Positions 12,385-19,344 are shown, numbered from the stretch's first letter. The stretch: 19,344 bases of DNA from Candidatus Shapirobacteria bacterium UBA1435 (GCA_002329385.1 DCTR01000038.1:179-19522); one strand, 5' to 3'. Notes: generated by a model from the sequence alone, not told the origin. Numbers and translations: made by a program.

Positions 12385-12460
12385 AACCCCCGGAGAAATC
12401 ATCTGCCGACATGTATATTGTCGATTCGGTCCAGTTGGTTTTGAAGGGGGTTTGTATTTT
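12377..12460 (+). terminator. Terminator-like 15-bp stem after the 121-aa gene, with inner structure
   Basis: AATGTGCAAACCCCC (12377-12391) pairs with GGGGGTTTGTATTTT (12446-12460) at 14 of 15 positions, including two G-U pairs. The loop holds further stems (CGACA/TGTCG around TGTATAT). The G-run is followed by TTTGTATTTTTAT, which is U-rich enough for an intrinsic terminator. The long loop (54 bases) is unusual for one and would also suit a structured RNA. Confidence 0.5.
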
Positions 12461-12538
12461 TATGTCCGAAACTCGTCAGTTTTGTTTTGATTAGTTTGCT
12501 GTGCTTAAATATGTTGCCTAATTAAATAACTTACTTTT

Positions 12539-13132
12539 GTGTCTTTAACAAAATTATTTTGGTTTTATCTGCCATTCTCATACAGGGCAATTATCTATGC
12601 TTCCACCGCCCACTTTGCCCGGGTCTTTGCTTCCGCCTTAGACGATTCAATCCCCAGGTTAACCGTGTTGTTTTATATTCTAAACTCTGCTTTTTATGAA
12701 ATTGTTCAAATGTTAACCCAAAAACATTATCGTCCGAAATTTTATCTTAAAGGCAGCCCTGAGGCTTTCCATACCCAACCCAAGCCGTTATTGCTTAATA
12801 GAGAAGAATATGATTTTCGGACAAAACAGGAGGTTTATTTAAGCGGCGCCTTTATCTACTTTCTGCTTAATTTTATTCTCTCTTCTCTTGTCTGTCTGAT
12901 TTCCCAAAACTACGTCCCGGATTTTATCTATGCTACCCTTGGGTCTGTTATCTTTCTTTTCAACTTTTTTGGTTCTTTTCTTATGTCGTTTGCGACCAAT
13001 AATAAGTCCTCTCCAGTTTTGTTTATATGTTTGGCCATGGGCCTGGTTTTTCATTGGTTTGGTTGGGTTTATGCATTCGGCGGATTGGCTCGTCTAGGCT
13101 TTAGTCTTGGCCACTCCCTATTCTCCTTCTAG
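12539..13132 (+). CDS. Integral membrane protein of unknown function
   Basis: The 197-aa product begins at GTG 12539, six bases after a weak -10-like TAACTT. The first 60 residues are amphipathic to hydrophobic (FWFYLPFSYRAIIY; LTVLFYILNSAFYEI). A hydrophilic block at 62-98 carries many Lys and Pro residues, and three clear membrane segments follow at about 102-124, 128-152 and 160-185. I do not recognise the family. The layout, a soluble loop in the middle and a C-terminal three-helix bundle, gives no functional hint. It is a single-gene unit. Confidence 0.7.
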   Translation: MSLTKLFWFYLPFSYRAIIYASTAHFARVFASALDDSIPRLTVLFYILNSAFYEIVQMLTQKHYRPKFYLKGSPEAFHTQPKPLLLNREEYDFRTKQEVYLSGAFIYFLLNFILSSLVCLISQNYVPDFIYATLGSVIFLFNFFGSFLMSFATNNKSSPVLFICLAMGLVFHWFGWVYAFGGLARLGFSLGHSLFSF

Positions 13133-13175
13133 AAACATTCATCACCGACTTCCAGCTGTCGTTAAATCGTCAATA

Positions 13176-13181
13176 TATAAT
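13176..13181 (+). promoter_or_regulatory. -10 hexamer TATAAT deciding the start of the Ham1-like gene
   Basis: TATAAT is followed by AACCTG and ATG 13188, a six-base gap. The reading frame is open further up to 13107, but the upstream part overlaps the previous gene and has no such signal, so 13188 is preferred. Confidence 0.55.
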
Positions 13182-13187
13182 AACCTG

Positions 13188-13796
13188 ATGCCGGGAATCA
13201 AAAAACTCATAATTGCCAGCCGTAATTCGGCAAAAGTCGATTATTATCGTCACCTATTTACCGGCATTGTCGGCAATATTATTGGTCTTTGCGACACCAA
13301 AATAGTCGGTAAACCCGTAGAGGTAGGGGAGACAGCGGAAAACAATGCCGAGATCAAAGCCAGGTTTTATTCTGCCCAAACAGACTTTCCGGTTTTTTGT
13401 GAAGACGAGGCCTTATATGTCGATTTTCTCCCCAATAATCGGCAGCCCGGCACTCATGTTCGCCGCATAAACGGAAAAGACGAAGTCACCGATGGCGAAC
13501 TACTTGCCTACTGGGAAGGTTTAATCAGGACTGTTCCAGAAAATAAAAGAACTGGCCGTTGGCACATTGCTTATTGTTTGGCCCTAAACGACCAGACCAA
13601 AATTGTTTCCATGGATCATGAAATTTTGTTCTTCTATCCAGCCTCAAAAATTCGTATCCCCGGATGGCCGATGAGCAGTCTGGAAGGATCGGCAAAATTG
13701 AGAAAACCCAACAGCGAAAGAACCGAGGTGGAAAAACAAGAAGCCATATCCGCAGAGTCCCCGATAATCTTAAAGGAACTGCTAAAACTGTTTTAG
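13188..13796 (+). CDS. Divergent Ham1/RdgB-like (non-canonical purine NTP) pyrophosphatase
   Basis: The 202-aa product resembles the Ham1/RdgB family. IIASRNSAKVDYYRH (8-22) matches the N-terminal [ST]xNxxK motif (Ser11, Asn13, Lys16). GETAENNAEIKARFY (47-61) fits the following ETGxTxxENAxxKA block. CEDEALYVDFLPNNRQPGT (71-89) corresponds to the catalytic DDSGLxVDAL...PG region, with Ser and Gly replaced by Glu and Ala. The later GFGYDP and SHR motifs are not clearly preserved; IPGWPMSSL is the best candidate. It probably removes modified NTPs (ITP, XTP), but the altered sites leave activity or specificity open. Its end overlaps the convergent Nudix gene by 15 bases. Confidence 0.65.
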   Translation: MPGIKKLIIASRNSAKVDYYRHLFTGIVGNIIGLCDTKIVGKPVEVGETAENNAEIKARFYSAQTDFPVFCEDEALYVDFLPNNRQPGTHVRRINGKDEVTDGELLAYWEGLIRTVPENKRTGRWHIAYCLALNDQTKIVSMDHEILFFYPASKIRIPGWPMSSLEGSAKLRKPNSERTEVEKQEAISAESPIILKELLKLF

Positions 13797-14288
13797 TTCT
13801 ACTGCCGCTATCCCAAGTGATCGGCGTATTATTCTCTCGCCCGCCTCTCCCCAGTCAAAATACTTTTTATATTCCAGTGGCCTAATAAACTTAATTTTCC
13901 CGATTGCCCCGGCTGGGTCACTCTCAAAGTCGCCAACTGGCTTAACCCAACAACACACTCGATACTGGTAAAACCATTCCCCGTTTTCTTCCGTAATTTT
14001 TTGCACCCCTACCGGTTTCCAGCCGATGACCGTCGTATTGGTTTCTTCTCGTATTTCTCTTGCTAGCGCCGTCTCGACATTTTCTCCTTTTTCCGGCTTA
14101 CCGCCTGGAAGGCTCCAGCACTTCCTCTGTTTATCAAACACAATAACCATCTTTTTTTGGTAAAAACAGACGCCGTACACCTGCCGACACTTCCCAAAAT
14201 CAAGATCAGAAAAGCCATCGACATCCCAATATTCCAAAGTAAACTGTTTGGCCCCACTAACAAATTTTGAAAAAATATGGGGTTGCAT
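13782..14288 (-). CDS. Nudix hydrolase
   Basis: The 168-aa protein has a clear Nudix box at residues 63-85: Gly63-x5-Glu69-x7-REIREE (77-82), matching GX5EX7REUXEEXGU except for Asn in place of the last Gly. The preceding WSLPGGKPEKGE segment is typical. A beta strand (VYGVCFYQKKMVIVF, 37-51) leads in, and the rest fits a single Nudix domain with extra N-terminal and C-terminal parts. Such enzymes cleave nucleoside diphosphates linked to another moiety; the substrate cannot be told. Start ATG 14288 is supported by TATAAAT just upstream. Its 3' end overlaps that of the Ham1-like gene, so the two sanitising-type genes are convergent. Confidence 0.88.
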   Translation of the reverse strand: MQPHIFSKFVSGAKQFTLEYWDVDGFSDLDFGKCRQVYGVCFYQKKMVIVFDKQRKCWSLPGGKPEKGENVETALAREIREETNTTVIGWKPVGVQKITEENGEWFYQYRVCCWVKPVGDFESDPAGAIGKIKFIRPLEYKKYFDWGEAGERIIRRSLGIAAVELKQF

Positions 14289-14294
14289 AGATCA

Positions 14295-14300
14295 TTTATA
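14295..14300 (-). promoter_or_regulatory. -10-like TATAAA of the Nudix gene
   Basis: The minus strand reads TATAAAT, then GATCT and ATG 14288, with six bases between the hexamer and the ATG. No SD is present. Confidence 0.5.
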
Positions 14301-14406
14301 CCATCCCATAAGATCGTCGCAAATAGCTGCCCAAATATTGTGTCGTCATAGCTGTCCTATCTTTGTCTAAACTCCGACCCGACGCTGTCCGGATTCGGTC
14401 TTTTCG

Positions 14407-14412
14407 TATAAT
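14407..14412 (+). promoter_or_regulatory. -10 hexamer TATAAT of the nucleotidyltransferase gene
   Basis: TATAAT is followed by TAATCT and GTG 14419, a six-base gap. It supports the GTG start and a leaderless transcript, and faces away from the Nudix promoter across 130 bases. Confidence 0.55.
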
Positions 14413-14418
14413 TAATCT

Positions 14419-15168
14419 GTGGATATCGAAGAATTTAAAAAACTTAGGGTCGAAGGCAGAAAACAGCTGTTGGAGAAAATCATCGATACCTTTAAATCTT
14501 TAAGCCCTGTTGCCATCCATCAGTTTGGTTCCGGCCACAAAGGATATAAAGACGAGTTTAGCGACATAGACGTTTGGATTACCTTTAAAGATTCCCAAAT
14601 TCCCGACATCACAAAAATATTAAGCCGCATATTTGCTGGTGTTGCTCCGGTATTGGTCAAGCATCACTCGAGAACCTGGAGCCCGGTTGGCGGCAACTCA
14701 AGCTCGATCATCCACCGCACCAAGTTTGGTTTGTTTCTTGTCGATTATTATGTTTCCCAATTTTCAGAAACAATTATTCCAAAAGGATCAAAAATCTTAT
14801 GGGGCAATGACTTGCTCAAAATAGGGGAGTGGAAACTGAACAAAAACACAAATCCAAACATCCACGATTCGCACACTCTCAAGAAAGACATCGATTTGCT
14901 TCTCGACTTAATTTTTGTTGGCGTCAAGGGCGTTGTCAGAAAATGGGACAATAATGATTTTTTACGCACCTTAAAATTTGTCCATCAAAATTTTCTAAAG
15001 CGGAATCCTAGCAGAATCAAACGCCGCCGCATTTCTCTGGATTTTAAAAGTTTTCACCGGCTTTTGTCTGATCTTGGCAAGGTTTCAAACAAAAGGCAAC
15101 GGTTGGCAATCGAAAATATCAAAAATTATCTTGGCCAAGTGGATGACCTCTATTTGTCTAAACGATGA
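14419..15168 (+). CDS. Nucleotidyltransferase-fold protein
   Basis: The 249-aa protein has the pol-beta-like nucleotidyltransferase signature FGSGHKGYKDEFSDIDVWI: Gly37-Ser38 and the two metal Asp residues Asp49 and Asp51. A third Asp is supplied by LFLVDYYV (Asp109), at the distance usual for these enzymes. The C-terminal half (about 150-249) is helical and basic (KRNPSRIKRRRISLDFK) and could bind a nucleic acid or a sugar-phosphate partner. This architecture occurs in antibiotic-modifying and minimal toxin/antitoxin nucleotidyltransferases, but nothing decides the acceptor here. No HEPN partner lies next to it. It is a single-gene unit with its own promoter and a GTG start. Confidence 0.75.
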   Translation: MDIEEFKKLRVEGRKQLLEKIIDTFKSLSPVAIHQFGSGHKGYKDEFSDIDVWITFKDSQIPDITKILSRIFAGVAPVLVKHHSRTWSPVGGNSSSIIHRTKFGLFLVDYYVSQFSETIIPKGSKILWGNDLLKIGEWKLNKNTNPNIHDSHTLKKDIDLLLDLIFVGVKGVVRKWDNNDFLRTLKFVHQNFLKRNPSRIKRRRISLDFKSFHRLLSDLGKVSNKRQRLAIENIKNYLGQVDDLYLSKR

Positions 15169-15194
15169 TCATCTCCTCGCTGTCGTTTTTTGTG

Positions 15195-15200
15195 TAATAC
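15195..15200 (+). promoter_or_regulatory. -10 hexamer TAATAC of the second TPLSK-anchor gene
   Basis: TAATAC is followed by TAATCC and ATG 15207, a six-base gap. No SD. Confidence 0.4.
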
Positions 15201-15206
15201 TAATCC

Positions 15207-15851
15207 ATGCAACTACCTCCATCTCTTGTCACCGTTACCCCTCTGTCAAAAATATTAGCCCTCGCCCTGTTCGTCTCCCTGCCATTTATCGGCTTTTATC
15301 TTGGCATTAAATATCAGCCGGTTTTTGTTTCGACGAATAAAGACACTTTTATGGGCACCCTGCCTTCTGTCAAATCTTCACCGACCGACACTCCCTCTTC
15401 GGCCACAACTGACTTTTCCAACCCCTCAAATTGGCTATCTTTTAATGATACCCATTTTGAATATTCCATCAAAATTCCCCCCTCCTGGAAAGTCAGGATG
15501 GACCCCGACTACTCCGTAGTCAGGATTGCCCCCGAATCAGTCATTAGTAATGAATACGTTAGTATCCTCACTTTATCCAGGTATCCCAACCTATCGGGAA
15601 ATTTTGTTAAGTCCACTGTAAATATTAATGGCCAACAGGTCGACAGATACGAAGGACCGGGCATGGCCCCTGGCCAAACAGCTTTAGGCTATTACATTAA
15701 GGGCAACGATGACAACTATTTCAGCCTTGGGGCCAATTTCACCAGTTCCAACACCGAACTAAAAAATATCATGGAAGATATCATCTCCACCTTCCAGTTT
15801 CCCATTCCTTACTCCATGCCCACCCCGGTCATTCACTACCCCGGCGAGTAA
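15207..15851 (+). CDS. Membrane-anchored extracytoplasmic protein, TPLSK-anchor family
   Basis: The 214-aa product shares its first 36 residues closely with the protein at 4263: TPLSK at 11-15, LFVSLPF at 21-27 and GFYLG at 29-33. After the membrane helix comes a Ser/Thr/Pro linker (SSPTDTPSSATTDF), then a domain starting FNDTHFEYSIKIPPSWKV. This resembles PsbP-like or DUF-type beta domains also suggested for its partner. The tail is Pro-rich (PIPYSMPTPVIHYPGE). It should sit on the outside of the cytoplasmic membrane. The function is unknown. The two proteins look like an anchor and fold shared by paralogs with otherwise different sequences. Confidence 0.8.
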   Translation: MQLPPSLVTVTPLSKILALALFVSLPFIGFYLGIKYQPVFVSTNKDTFMGTLPSVKSSPTDTPSSATTDFSNPSNWLSFNDTHFEYSIKIPPSWKVRMDPDYSVVRIAPESVISNEYVSILTLSRYPNLSGNFVKSTVNINGQQVDRYEGPGMAPGQTALGYYIKGNDDNYFSLGANFTSSNTELKNIMEDIISTFQFPIPYSMPTPVIHYPGE

Positions 15852-15883
15852 ACGATCTGATTTAGTCCGGATCTTTTCTGGTC

Positions 15884-16621
15884 TTACCTTGCCTTTACCG
15901 TTTTCAATATGTCAATCAAAATCGTATTTTCTTTGCGCCAGTCGGCATAACAAACCGCCGCCAATTTACCCGGATTATTCCCGATCTCAAAATAATACAA
16001 ATCGTCGGGGCTCGCCACGGTCGCTTTTCTTAAAATCATTTTTATCGGCAGATCTCCGCCTTCAATGTTTTCCTCGCTTACCAGTTCCGTGTCTTTGGTG
16101 TCGATGGCGTTGGCCGGCATAAAATCGCATTTACCGCCAAGATCGTAAAACCCGGCCTTCCCCACAACATTAGGGTCGATATTCGGATCATAGGCGGTCA
16201 AAATGTTATTGGCAAGATAATATTCCGACGGATATTTTATTAAATACGTTTTTTCTCCTCCTTCAAAAATTATCGCTGCCTCCTTCCAATTTGCGGTTTT
16301 GCTTTCCAGATTTCCTGACTCTGGAGTATTTAAAATCTCTGTGGGTTGCATTTGAAGTTTTGGGCACTCGGCAAACTCGCAATTTGGCCCAACCCTACCC
16401 ACGTAAGAACCGTCAGGGCACAACTTGGCTTCCATTGTGCAAAACCGGTCATTTTTTACCAATAATTGCGGATTTTTGCCCAAAAAATACCCGCCAATCC
16501 CGCCGACAATCAAAAGCAGTGTTCCGATTGCCACTAGGCATAATTTACAACTTTTGCCACGGCTACAGCAGTTTAAAACTTGTTTGTCTTCAGTTATCTC
16601 TCTATGTTCTTCCATCGTCAT
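15884..16621 (-). CDS. Membrane-anchored protein with Cys-rich CPDGSYVGR module
   Basis: I start this 245-aa protein at ATG 16621; the reading frame extends 27 codons upstream without a convincing signal, and ATG 16615 is also possible. The short cytoplasmic head holds four Cys (NCCSRGKSCKLCL, residues 17-29), the membrane helix is at about 29-48, and outside lies FCTMEAKLCPDGSYVGRVGP (60-79) followed by NCEFAECP. This four-Cys module (Cys61, 68, 81, 86) is one I associate with CPR and other bacterial surface proteins, where it looks Kazal-like. The rest (about 115-245) is an extracytoplasmic domain containing EKTYLIKYPSEYYL. The role is unknown. Confidence 0.75.
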   Translation of the reverse strand: MTMEEHREITEDKQVLNCCSRGKSCKLCLVAIGTLLLIVGGIGGYFLGKNPQLLVKNDRFCTMEAKLCPDGSYVGRVGPNCEFAECPKLQMQPTEILNTPESGNLESKTANWKEAAIIFEGGEKTYLIKYPSEYYLANNILTAYDPNIDPNVVGKAGFYDLGGKCDFMPANAIDTKDTELVSEENIEGGDLPIKMILRKATVASPDDLYYFEIGNNPGKLAAVCYADWRKENTILIDILKTVKAR

Positions 16622-16717
16622 GATTAAGTCTACCACCAACCGACATTTTCCGAAGGAGGCGGTGATGTAAACTTGATTGTACCTATTGTTTTGATGACGC
16701 AAAAAAATCAGACATAA

Positions 16718-17530
16718 ATGAAAAAAAATATCATTATTGTCCTGTTGATTTTGGCAAACGCCTTTTTTTGGATACAGACAAACTCGTCATTCAAAAAACC
16801 ATCACCATCTCCTCCGCCGCAAACCGTTGATTGTGAGAAGGCAAATTGGCAAAAATGTCTGCAATTTACCCCAGTCGACTTGCCTCTAAACTATTTTTCA
16901 CCCGACGATCTTGTTTGGGGCCATGACAATGGCTCCGGTAAGCTTGGGATGGATCGATATGCTCTTGCCTCCATCGACAACAAAACCGTCTATCAATCCT
17001 ATCCGACCACCAATATTCGGATCAAAAAATTTTCTAGCCAAAAAACGCTAATCAATCCCCCCGATTATTCCCAGGTCAAAAACCAGCTTGGTCAGGCCGT
17101 CGGCTTCGATTCCCCCTGGGTAGAAGAAATATTTGAAAAAAACTGCAAGGATTATCAGAAATTGGCTCTTCATTTTTTGTCCCAAAGCCGGGTAATTGAA
17201 GATTCCAATAGTTTTGATGTCGATGGCGATGGCCAGAAAGAGCAGATTATTACCACCAATGATTTTGGCCGGGCCGATGGCGGCTCGCCCCACTCGTCAA
17301 TAATCAAAAATAATCTGGTGATTTTTTCCGCCAACGAAGACGGTTCCAAGATCGTCACCGCCGATACTGCCGACGGTTTTTATGTCGAGTGGAGACTTTC
17401 AGACGATGATTCTCCGCGTTGTTGCCCGGCTGGCTACTTTCGCACTAGATTTGTTAACCTCCGGGGTGAATTCGTCCCCGTCTACGAACAGGAAATCAGG
17501 TATTTTGTCGTCGGCAAAGATATCGACTAG
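16718..17530 (+). CDS. Secreted or anchored protein with EF-hand-like DxDGDG site
   Basis: The 270-aa product has a signal or anchor helix (MKKNIIIVLLILANAFFWIQ). Mature sequence begins with a Pro-rich linker (KKPSPSPPPQTVDCEK). Residues 167-172 read DVDGDG in SNSFDVDGDGQKEQIITTN, matching the calcium-binding loop of dockerin, VCBS or FG-GAP-type repeats (DxDGDG). A single copy suggests one repeat blade or an isolated calcium site. Four Cys residues (Cys39, Cys47, Cys143 and the CC pair near the end) could form disulfides. The function is unknown. The gene is divergent from the Cys-rich protein gene, and its stop overlaps the convergent gene at 17527-17530. Confidence 0.75.
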   Translation: MKKNIIIVLLILANAFFWIQTNSSFKKPSPSPPPQTVDCEKANWQKCLQFTPVDLPLNYFSPDDLVWGHDNGSGKLGMDRYALASIDNKTVYQSYPTTNIRIKKFSSQKTLINPPDYSQVKNQLGQAVGFDSPWVEEIFEKNCKDYQKLALHFLSQSRVIEDSNSFDVDGDGQKEQIITTNDFGRADGGSPHSSIIKNNLVIFSANEDGSKIVTADTADGFYVEWRLSDDDSPRCCPAGYFRTRFVNLRGEFVPVYEQEIRYFVVGKDID

Positions 17531-18381
17531 ACCCTAACCAATTTATTTTCGTTTTCCACCATCATTAGCGGGTTATCAAATATGGTATTTTTTGGAGAAT
17601 ATCTGATGTATGTATCAGAATAGACTCTAGATAATTCCATTAATATCCAGAAAATTATTGAATTGCGTTGAATACCAAATAAAAAAGGAAGAAAAACAAA
17701 AAAGAAAGAAGGATTTATAAAGACTAAGAAGGTGGTGGAAATTTTTTCGCACATACTCATCTCTGTCCAACTTTTCTTGATGCGTTTAATCGGGTAATCG
17801 GGTAGCGTTTCTTTTATCCGCTCGTATTCTTCAAATAAATTTGGATGAAGTACTTTGTTGTCAATCTTCAGACTAGGATCACGGAAAACCTCAGCAGGTA
17901 TCTTCCACCAATCTTTTCCGATATTACCCGTTAATCCCACAAACCCATACTTCTGGTCATAATAGATGATATCTGCATATTTTGTTGTCCTCTTATCGCG
18001 GAGAATTAATTTGACATTGTTGAAATGTACCGAGTGGAAACAGTGAAAAAATATTTTGATCTCGATTCTATCTGAAAACACATACAACCGATCAAATAAT
18101 CTTATAAAATTTATTGCCCAAAGCAACCCCGCCGCAATAAAGACAGGGAGAGTAGCACCTTCCCTCCCTGTCACATATCCAAAACCAAGTCCCATCAGTA
18201 GGCACAACACCGAAGCCAGCAGTATTCCAAATGGTTTATTTTTCTTGTTGTATCTGTAAAAATAGTCACTTACCCATAATGCCGCTTCCTTTTGACGGCC
18301 AAACAGTTGGGCAATCAACCCAAAAAGGTTACCGACAAACAAACCGAATATCGTCTGGCCCAAAATTCCAGTTATTGTCAT
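17527..18381 (-). CDS. Multi-pass membrane protein with a central soluble domain
   Basis: The 284-aa product has hydrophobic segments at about residues 4-27, 50-70 and 77-97, a soluble region at about 100-215, and two more segments near 216-237 and 240-258. The soluble part contains LYVFSDRIEIKIFFHCFHSV and FNNVKLILRDKRTTKYADII, a strand-rich pattern that could be a PH-like or other beta domain between helices. I do not recognise a named family. A TAGAAT hexamer lies 12 bases before the ATG. Its stop (CTA on the plus strand) overlaps the TAG of the convergent gene. Confidence 0.75.
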   Translation of the reverse strand: MTITGILGQTIFGLFVGNLFGLIAQLFGRQKEAALWVSDYFYRYNKKNKPFGILLASVLCLLMGLGFGYVTGREGATLPVFIAAGLLWAINFIRLFDRLYVFSDRIEIKIFFHCFHSVHFNNVKLILRDKRTTKYADIIYYDQKYGFVGLTGNIGKDWWKIPAEVFRDPSLKIDNKVLHPNLFEEYERIKETLPDYPIKRIKKSWTEMSMCEKISTTFLVFINPSFFFVFLPFLFGIQRNSIIFWILMELSRVYSDTYIRYSPKNTIFDNPLMMVENENKLVRV

Positions 18382-18483
18382 AATCTGCTCACTATTCTAT
18401 ATCTATCAATAATAATACCAGCATGCTCCAATATCTCTTTATTCACCCCCAACCATCACCCATAAGGTAGTCAAAAAACAAGG

Positions 18484-18489
18484 TAAAAT
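18484..18489 (+). promoter_or_regulatory. -10 hexamer TAAAAT of the 80-aa membrane gene
   Basis: TAAAAT is followed by CAACC and ATG 18495, a five-base gap. No SD. Confidence 0.45.
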
Positions 18490-18494
18490 CAACC

Positions 18495-18737
18495 ATGTCC
18501 GGTCTAACTCCCGATCTTTGGTTCAAACGTAAAACCTACGGTTGGGGTTGGGCGCCCGCCACCTGGCAAGGCTGGCTGGTTTTCCTTGTCTGGATTATTT
18601 TCTTCTATCTTTCCCTCTATTATGTTCGTCCGGCATGGCTTAACAACTTGCTCATTTTTTTCTCCATCGTCGTTTTGTTTGCGGTTTGTTATCTTAAAGG
18701 CGAAAAACCGCGTTGGCAGTGGGGAAAAAGAGCATGA
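18495..18737 (+). CDS. Small two-helix membrane protein, YGWGWxPxTWQGW family
   Basis: The 80-aa protein begins MSGLTPDLWFKRKTYGWGW and continues APATWQGWLV, a head that I recognise from small uncharacterised membrane proteins in diverse bacteria. Two hydrophobic segments follow at about 25-43 and 48-65. The tail KGEKPRWQWGKRA is basic and Trp-rich and should be cytoplasmic. The conserved aromatic head suggests a role at the membrane surface, but none is known to me. It is a single-gene unit with its own promoter, and it ends 42 bases from the convergent lipoprotein gene. Confidence 0.8.
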   Translation: MSGLTPDLWFKRKTYGWGWAPATWQGWLVFLVWIIFFYLSLYYVRPAWLNNLLIFFSIVVLFAVCYLKGEKPRWQWGKRA

Positions 18738-18779
18738 GACTGATTGGTCGTCAGACGTAATCTTGGTCGCTAACAAAAA

Positions 18780-19292
18780 TCAGTTTAAAACCCTTACCTT
18801 AATCGGGGAGTCAATACTTGGCTTGCCCTCGGCATCGAAAACGACATTTATCGGTTCGTCTTCAAGCTGTCTTCGAACATTGTCTGAATAACCACGAACC
18901 CCAACCTGAATTGCCCCTTTATTTTTCATCTCTTCATAACTAAATCCCACCCGGTAGTCGCAATCCTTTCTTGCCAATCTCATTGTCGACATTATCGGGC
19001 TAAAGTAAAAACCGGTTTCGTAAGAAGTATCAAGAGCCAACCCGTCGGCAAACGATAATTCGATTATAATGTCCGATTTGTCGACCCATCCACAAAGTTT
19101 TTCTTTCTGGTTGGCCAGATTGGTTGGCTGGCCAAGATTGGTTTTGCCGGTTACAGTTGGTGTTGTTGCTACCTTATCGATTTTGGCTTTTGCCTCTGTT
19201 TTTGGTTGCCCTGCTTTATTTTTTAACCCGCATCCTCCCAGCATTATTCCGACAGCCAATACGCCAACGGCAAACCATTTCTTTTTATTCAT
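18780..19292 (-). CDS. Lipoprotein of unknown function
   Basis: The real start is ATG 19292; the reading frame continues nine codons upstream to 19319, but TATAAT lies just before 19292, and the product from there has a textbook lipoprotein signal: MNKKKWFAVGVLAVGIMLGG followed by Cys21 (lipobox LGGC). The mature chain (to residue 170) starts with a Lys/Thr/Ala-rich linker (about 22-60). A globular part follows with FADGLALDTSYETGFYFSP and DCDYRVGFSYEEMKNKGA; two Cys (in KLCGWVDKSD and KDCDYR) may pair. I do not recognise the family. Confidence 0.85.
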   Translation of the reverse strand: MNKKKWFAVGVLAVGIMLGGCGLKNKAGQPKTEAKAKIDKVATTPTVTGKTNLGQPTNLANQKEKLCGWVDKSDIIIELSFADGLALDTSYETGFYFSPIMSTMRLARKDCDYRVGFSYEEMKNKGAIQVGVRGYSDNVRRQLEDEPINVVFDAEGKPSIDSPIKVRVLN

Positions 19293-19299
19293 TACGGAT

Positions 19300-19305
19300 A
19301 TTATA
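19300..19305 (-). promoter_or_regulatory. -10 hexamer TATAAT of the terminal lipoprotein gene
   Basis: The minus strand reads TATAAT, then ATCCGTA and ATG 19292. This seven-base gap decides the start in favour of 19292. Confidence 0.55.
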
Positions 19306-19344
19306 TTCCAAGCCCACAACCTTGGCCTAAATGTAAAGCAAACT

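Noticed and set aside
11834..12460. Integron attC sites around the second cassette (TAACGC...GTT arms)
   Set aside because: The right arm begins like some attC sites (CTAACGC...), but no matching GTTRRRY core is found, and no integrase is present.
13107..13187. N-terminal extension of the Ham1-like protein
   Set aside because: It overlaps the end of the membrane-protein gene, has no start signal, and the family's N-terminal motif lies just after ATG 13188.
16646..16670. SD-like AAGGAGGCGG followed by ATG on the plus strand
   Set aside because: The ATG is followed at once by TAA, so there is no gene; the region is the upstream side of the Cys-rich protein gene.

Overview
The window looks like a piece of a Candidatus Patescibacteria (CPR) genome, most likely from the Microgenomates side. 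This is an inference. The support is: many short, single-copy, membrane-anchored or lipoprotein genes with little family resemblance; a membrane anchor of the form TPLSK...LFVSLPFxGFYLGxKY on two otherwise different proteins; a Cys-rich CPDGSYVGRxGPNCEFA module; and a stand-alone 'WFKRKTYGWGWAPATWQGW' small membrane protein. TGA is used as a stop (positions 75-77, 1277-1279, 4197-4199), so the code is not the TGA=Gly code of Gracilibacteria/Absconditabacteria. No rRNA, tRNA or CRISPR array is visible.

Layout. 1-235 (+): the 3' end of one gene, coupled by an ATGA overlap to a 53-aa gene. 2203-232 (-): a compact run with an HEGLH metalloprotease-like protein, a doubtful 50-aa ORF, a C39-like peptidase and a 52-aa ORF. 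2370-5614 (+): an FtsK-gamma-like winged-helix protein, an overlapping small membrane ORF, an S/H-type signal peptidase I with an extra C-terminal domain, two membrane proteins and a methyltransferase-like protein. 7910-5679 (-): a large unrecognised 743-aa protein. 8576-8043 (-): a PD-(D/E)XK nuclease. 8687-9220 (+): a lipoprotein. 9445-12384: the accessory zone (below). 12539-19292: a membrane protein, a divergent Ham1/RdgB-like pyrophosphatase, a Nudix hydrolase, a nucleotidyltransferase, several anchored extracytoplasmic proteins, a small membrane protein and a lipoprotein.

The accessory zone holds the most striking signal: two visibly GC-rich single-gene segments set in AT-richer DNA. 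Segment 1 (9445-10933) is bounded by 19-bp perfect inverted repeats, with a partial flanking direct repeat. It carries a series of hairpins followed by a gene for a xylose-isomerase-like TIM-barrel protein. Segment 2 (11869-12384) is bounded by about 20-bp imperfect inverted repeats and carries one gene for a 121-aa CxxC/HxxxxH protein. Both genes have textbook Shine-Dalgarno sequences. Nearly every other gene instead has a TATAAT-like hexamer 5-8 bases before its start codon and no SD, which suggests leaderless transcripts. The two cassettes therefore differ from their surroundings in base composition, in translation signal and in having inverted-repeat ends. No transposase or integrase is present in the window.

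The rest reads as a cell-envelope and housekeeping neighbourhood: secreted or anchored proteins, a signal peptidase, two protease-like proteins and nucleotide-pool sanitising enzymes. I see no pathway linking these genes, and most are in short or single transcription units on alternating strands.
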